From JALYSX01 sp035544315 (GTDB lineage Bacteria > Vulcanimicrobiota > Vulcanimicrobiia > Vulcanimicrobiales > Vulcanimicrobiaceae), in contig DATKGB010000041.1 of assembly GCA_035544315.1 (NCBI GenBank), positions 1 through 5,846 on the forward strand: a stretch of DNA of 5,846 nucleotides, in the 5' to 3' direction. The position numbers were made by a program, and so were the translations under genes. Below are positions 4,709 to 5,846 of this stretch, piece after piece (within the stretch, counting starts at the first letter, position 1; each line of letters starts with the position of its first letter). The notes beneath the pieces are model-generated. The model ran no database searches, was not told where the DNA came from, and saw nothing but the letters and a program-made list of their open reading frames with translations.

Positions 4709-5846
4709 GACGCAGCGCCGATCGCGGCCGCGACGTGTCGCGCGATCGCGGTGGCGCCGCCGGCGCGACCCATCCGTTCCCGCCCGACCGCACCCATGTG
4801 CGTGCGGCGCGGCGCGTCGTCAAGCAACCCGCCGATCTCCGCGGCGGCCTTCGACACGTTGCCCGGCACCAAGTCCAGTGCGCTTCCCAACAAGCCCTGC
4901 TGACGCATGCGATACCAGTGCGTCTTTCGCGCGGCTGCCAACTCGAGCGCGGCGACCGGAACGCCGGCGGCTGCGGCGGCTTCGTTCGCGGTTCCGGCTT
5001 GCCCGATGACCAGCGTCGCGCGCCGTAAGAGCGGAGCGATCGAGCCGCGCCAGGCGCGCACGATCGTGCGCTCGCCGTCGGCCAGCGAAAACGGCATGGG
5101 GTCGTTGCCCGCAACCACCCGCCATCCCGCCGCGGAAAGCTCGTCGGCGTATCGCTGTGCGCTCAATCCCGGCGCGATCGAGAGCACCGCACCTAGCGCC
5201 CGACGATCGCTCGCGAGTTCGCGCACGACGTCGGCGAGCACTACGCCATCGGCGTAGGCCTCCTGCCGGCTTCCCGGAAACAGCACGATGACCGGTGCGA
5301 AGTCGGCGGCAGCCGCGTCGGCGCGCGGATCGTCGTCGACGGCAAACAGGTCGACGATGACGTTGCCCGGCGCCAGCGCTCCGACGCCGTGTCCGTTGAG
5401 GCGCTCGGCGGTCGCGCGGTCGCGCACGAATACCGCGGTTGCCTTTGCCAGCACGCGCTCTTCCATCGGGCCGTACGGCGCGACGTACACGCTCTTTGCG
5501 GTCCCAACGAAGAACGCCGGCGCCTTGACGCACAACCCCATCAGCAGTGCGAACACGTCGCCGACGGCCAGCACCGCATCGTATCGGCCGCGCGCTCCGC
5601 GCACGAACCGCCACTGCGCCAGCGTGAGTGCGATTAAGCCGCCGTACAGATCGCGCGCGATGTTTCCTACGTTCCCCATCGCGACCAAACCGCCGCTGGG
5701 CATCGCGCGGCGCGGGCCCACGTCGTGCATCGCCGAAGGATGCGCGAAATCGCCGACCAGTGCCAGATGGTCGCAGACCACGTCGGGCAGGATCGCGGTC
5801 AGTTCTTGCGCGATGCGCGCGGCAATGGCTATTTCGCCGTGTCTCC
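4705..5846 (-). CDS. Lipid-A-disaccharide synthase-related glycosyltransferase (5'-partial)
   Basis: The frame is open to the right edge, so the N-terminus is missing; 379 residues are visible. The first complete codons read RHGEIAIAARIAQEL, matching the N-terminal GHGE segment of the 'lipid-A-disaccharide synthase-related' family (TIGR03492, from memory). This means the gene starts just outside the window and the in-frame GTG at 5781 is not the real start. Counting from the first full codon, further motifs are GGLVAMGNVGNIARDLYGGL (51-70), AVGDVF (93-98), FVGTAKS (111-117), VLFPGSRQEAY (187-197, the LpxB-like PGSR block), and VIGQAGTANEAAAAAGVPV (279-297). The last is the nucleotide-sugar region of a GT-B fold, where LpxB has SGTATLE. 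LpxB condenses UDP-diacylglucosamine with lipid X. This family is separate from canonical LpxB, and its acceptor is unknown. Co-transcription with a ligase and lpt genes suggests a role in making the exported glycolipid, which is inference. Confidence 0.85.
   Translation of the reverse strand, partial: RHGEIAIAARIAQELTAILPDVVCDHLALVGDFAHPSAMHDVGPRRAMPSGGLVAMGNVGNIARDLYGGLIALTLAQWRFVRGARGRYDAVLAVGDVFALLMGLCVKAPAFFVGTAKSVYVAPYGPMEERVLAKATAVFVRDRATAERLNGHGVGALAPGNVIVDLFAVDDDPRADAAAADFAPVIVLFPGSRQEAYADGVVLADVVRELASDRRALGAVLSIAPGLSAQRYADELSAAGWRVVAGNDPMPFSLADGERTIVRAWRGSIAPLLRRATLVIGQAGTANEAAAAAGVPVAALELAAARKTHWYRMRQQGLLGSALDLVPGNVSKAAAEIGGLLDDAPRRTHMGAVGRERMGRAGGATAIARHVAAAIGAAS
5056..5071. repeat. 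16-bp perfect palindrome inside the LpxB-related gene
   Basis: GCGCACGATCGTGCGC reads the same on both strands, centred between 5063 and 5064 on a CGATCG core. It is within the coding sequence, where the minus strand encodes part of ERTIVRAW. It is not followed by a T run, so it is not a terminator. It may be a chance extension of the abundant CGATCG motif. Confidence 0.4.

Larger units (their letters stand above)
24..4749. repeat. Dispersed GCGATCGC palindromic octamers (HIP1-like)
   Basis: Six exact copies of the palindrome GCGATCGC were found by eye, at 24-31, 526-533, 554-561, 1061-1068, 2413-2420 and 4742-4749. All lie inside coding regions and fall in different genes. The inner hexamer CGATCG occurs about 28 times in the window. 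The octamer is identical to the HIP1 element that is over-represented in many cyanobacterial genomes. Whether it is a functional element here or a by-product of Ala/Ile/Arg/Asp codon choice in GC-rich DNA cannot be decided from one window. Confidence 0.6.
1..5846 (-). other. Single polycistronic unit for glycolipid synthesis and export (open at both ends)
   Basis: Seven minus-strand genes follow each other with no spacer longer than one base. The junctions, in transcription order, are: GTGA at 4708-4705, ATGA at 3509-3506, ATGA at 2988-2985, TAGTG at 2247-2243, TAGgATG at 1129-1123, and GTGA at 181-178. Such overlaps normally mean one transcript with translational coupling. No promoter-like or terminator-like site lies between the genes, so the transcription start is to the right of 5846 and the end is to the left of 1. 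The operon call is inferred from layout; no transcript data are available here. Confidence 0.85.

Noticed and set aside
3846..5114. Minus-strand open frame of 422 codons overlapping the ligase and LpxB-related genes
   Set aside because: The product is Arg/Ala-rich and low in complexity, and both overlapped genes have clear family motifs in their own frames.
1..5846. CRISPR arrays, tRNA or rRNA genes, insertion sequences, phage or toxin-antitoxin genes
   Set aside because: No direct-repeat array, RNA gene signature, transposase motif or terminal inverted repeats were seen, and essentially all bases are occupied by the seven minus-strand genes.

Overview
The window is a single dense block of seven genes, all on the minus strand and transcribed from right (5846) to left (1). 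It is GC-rich (about 60% in sampled lines) and essentially every base is coding. The content points to a diderm bacterium that exports lipopolysaccharide (LPS) or an LPS-like glycolipid. The combination of a DUF3084 protein, a RuvC/YqgF-like protein and a 'lipid-A-disaccharide synthase-related' protein recalls Cyanobacteria, Deinococcota and uncultured diderm lineages such as Candidatus Eremiobacterota (WPS-2). I favour the last, but this is inference from family distribution as remembered, not a search.

In transcription order: (1) a glycosyltransferase related to LpxB, cut by the right window edge (5846-4705); (2) an O-antigen ligase/Wzy-type polytopic membrane protein (4708-3506); (3) an LptC-like lipoprotein (3509-2985); (4) the LptB ATPase (2988-2245); (5) one LptF/LptG-family permease (2245-1127); (6) a DUF3084 membrane protein with two N-terminal helices (1125-178); (7) the first 60 residues of a RuvC/YqgF-like RNase H-fold protein, cut by the left edge (181-1).

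The junctions are unusually tight: GTGA, ATGA, ATGA, TAGTG, TAG-g-ATG and GTGA, so six successive stop/start pairs overlap or sit one base apart. Most starts lack a convincing Shine-Dalgarno sequence, which suggests translational coupling along one long mRNA. No promoter, terminator, RNA gene, mobile element or CRISPR array is visible, and no stretch is without a gene.

Functionally, genes 3-5 form the inner-membrane half of an Lpt machine: LptB powers extraction, the LptF/G permease opens to the membrane, and LptC takes the glycolipid towards a periplasmic bridge. LptA and LptD are not in the window. Genes 1 and 2 probably build or decorate the exported glycolipid. DUF3084 has no assigned function; its position directly after the permease makes it a candidate envelope partner. 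The RuvC/YqgF-like gene is a nucleic-acid enzyme sharing the transcript.

The main sequence-level oddity outside the genes' own content is a strong excess of the palindrome CGATCG and its octamer GCGATCGC, reminiscent of the cyanobacterial HIP1 element. I did not find a clearly undescribed system here; the best leads are the DUF3084-Lpt linkage, the LpxB-related/ligase pair, and the palindrome excess.
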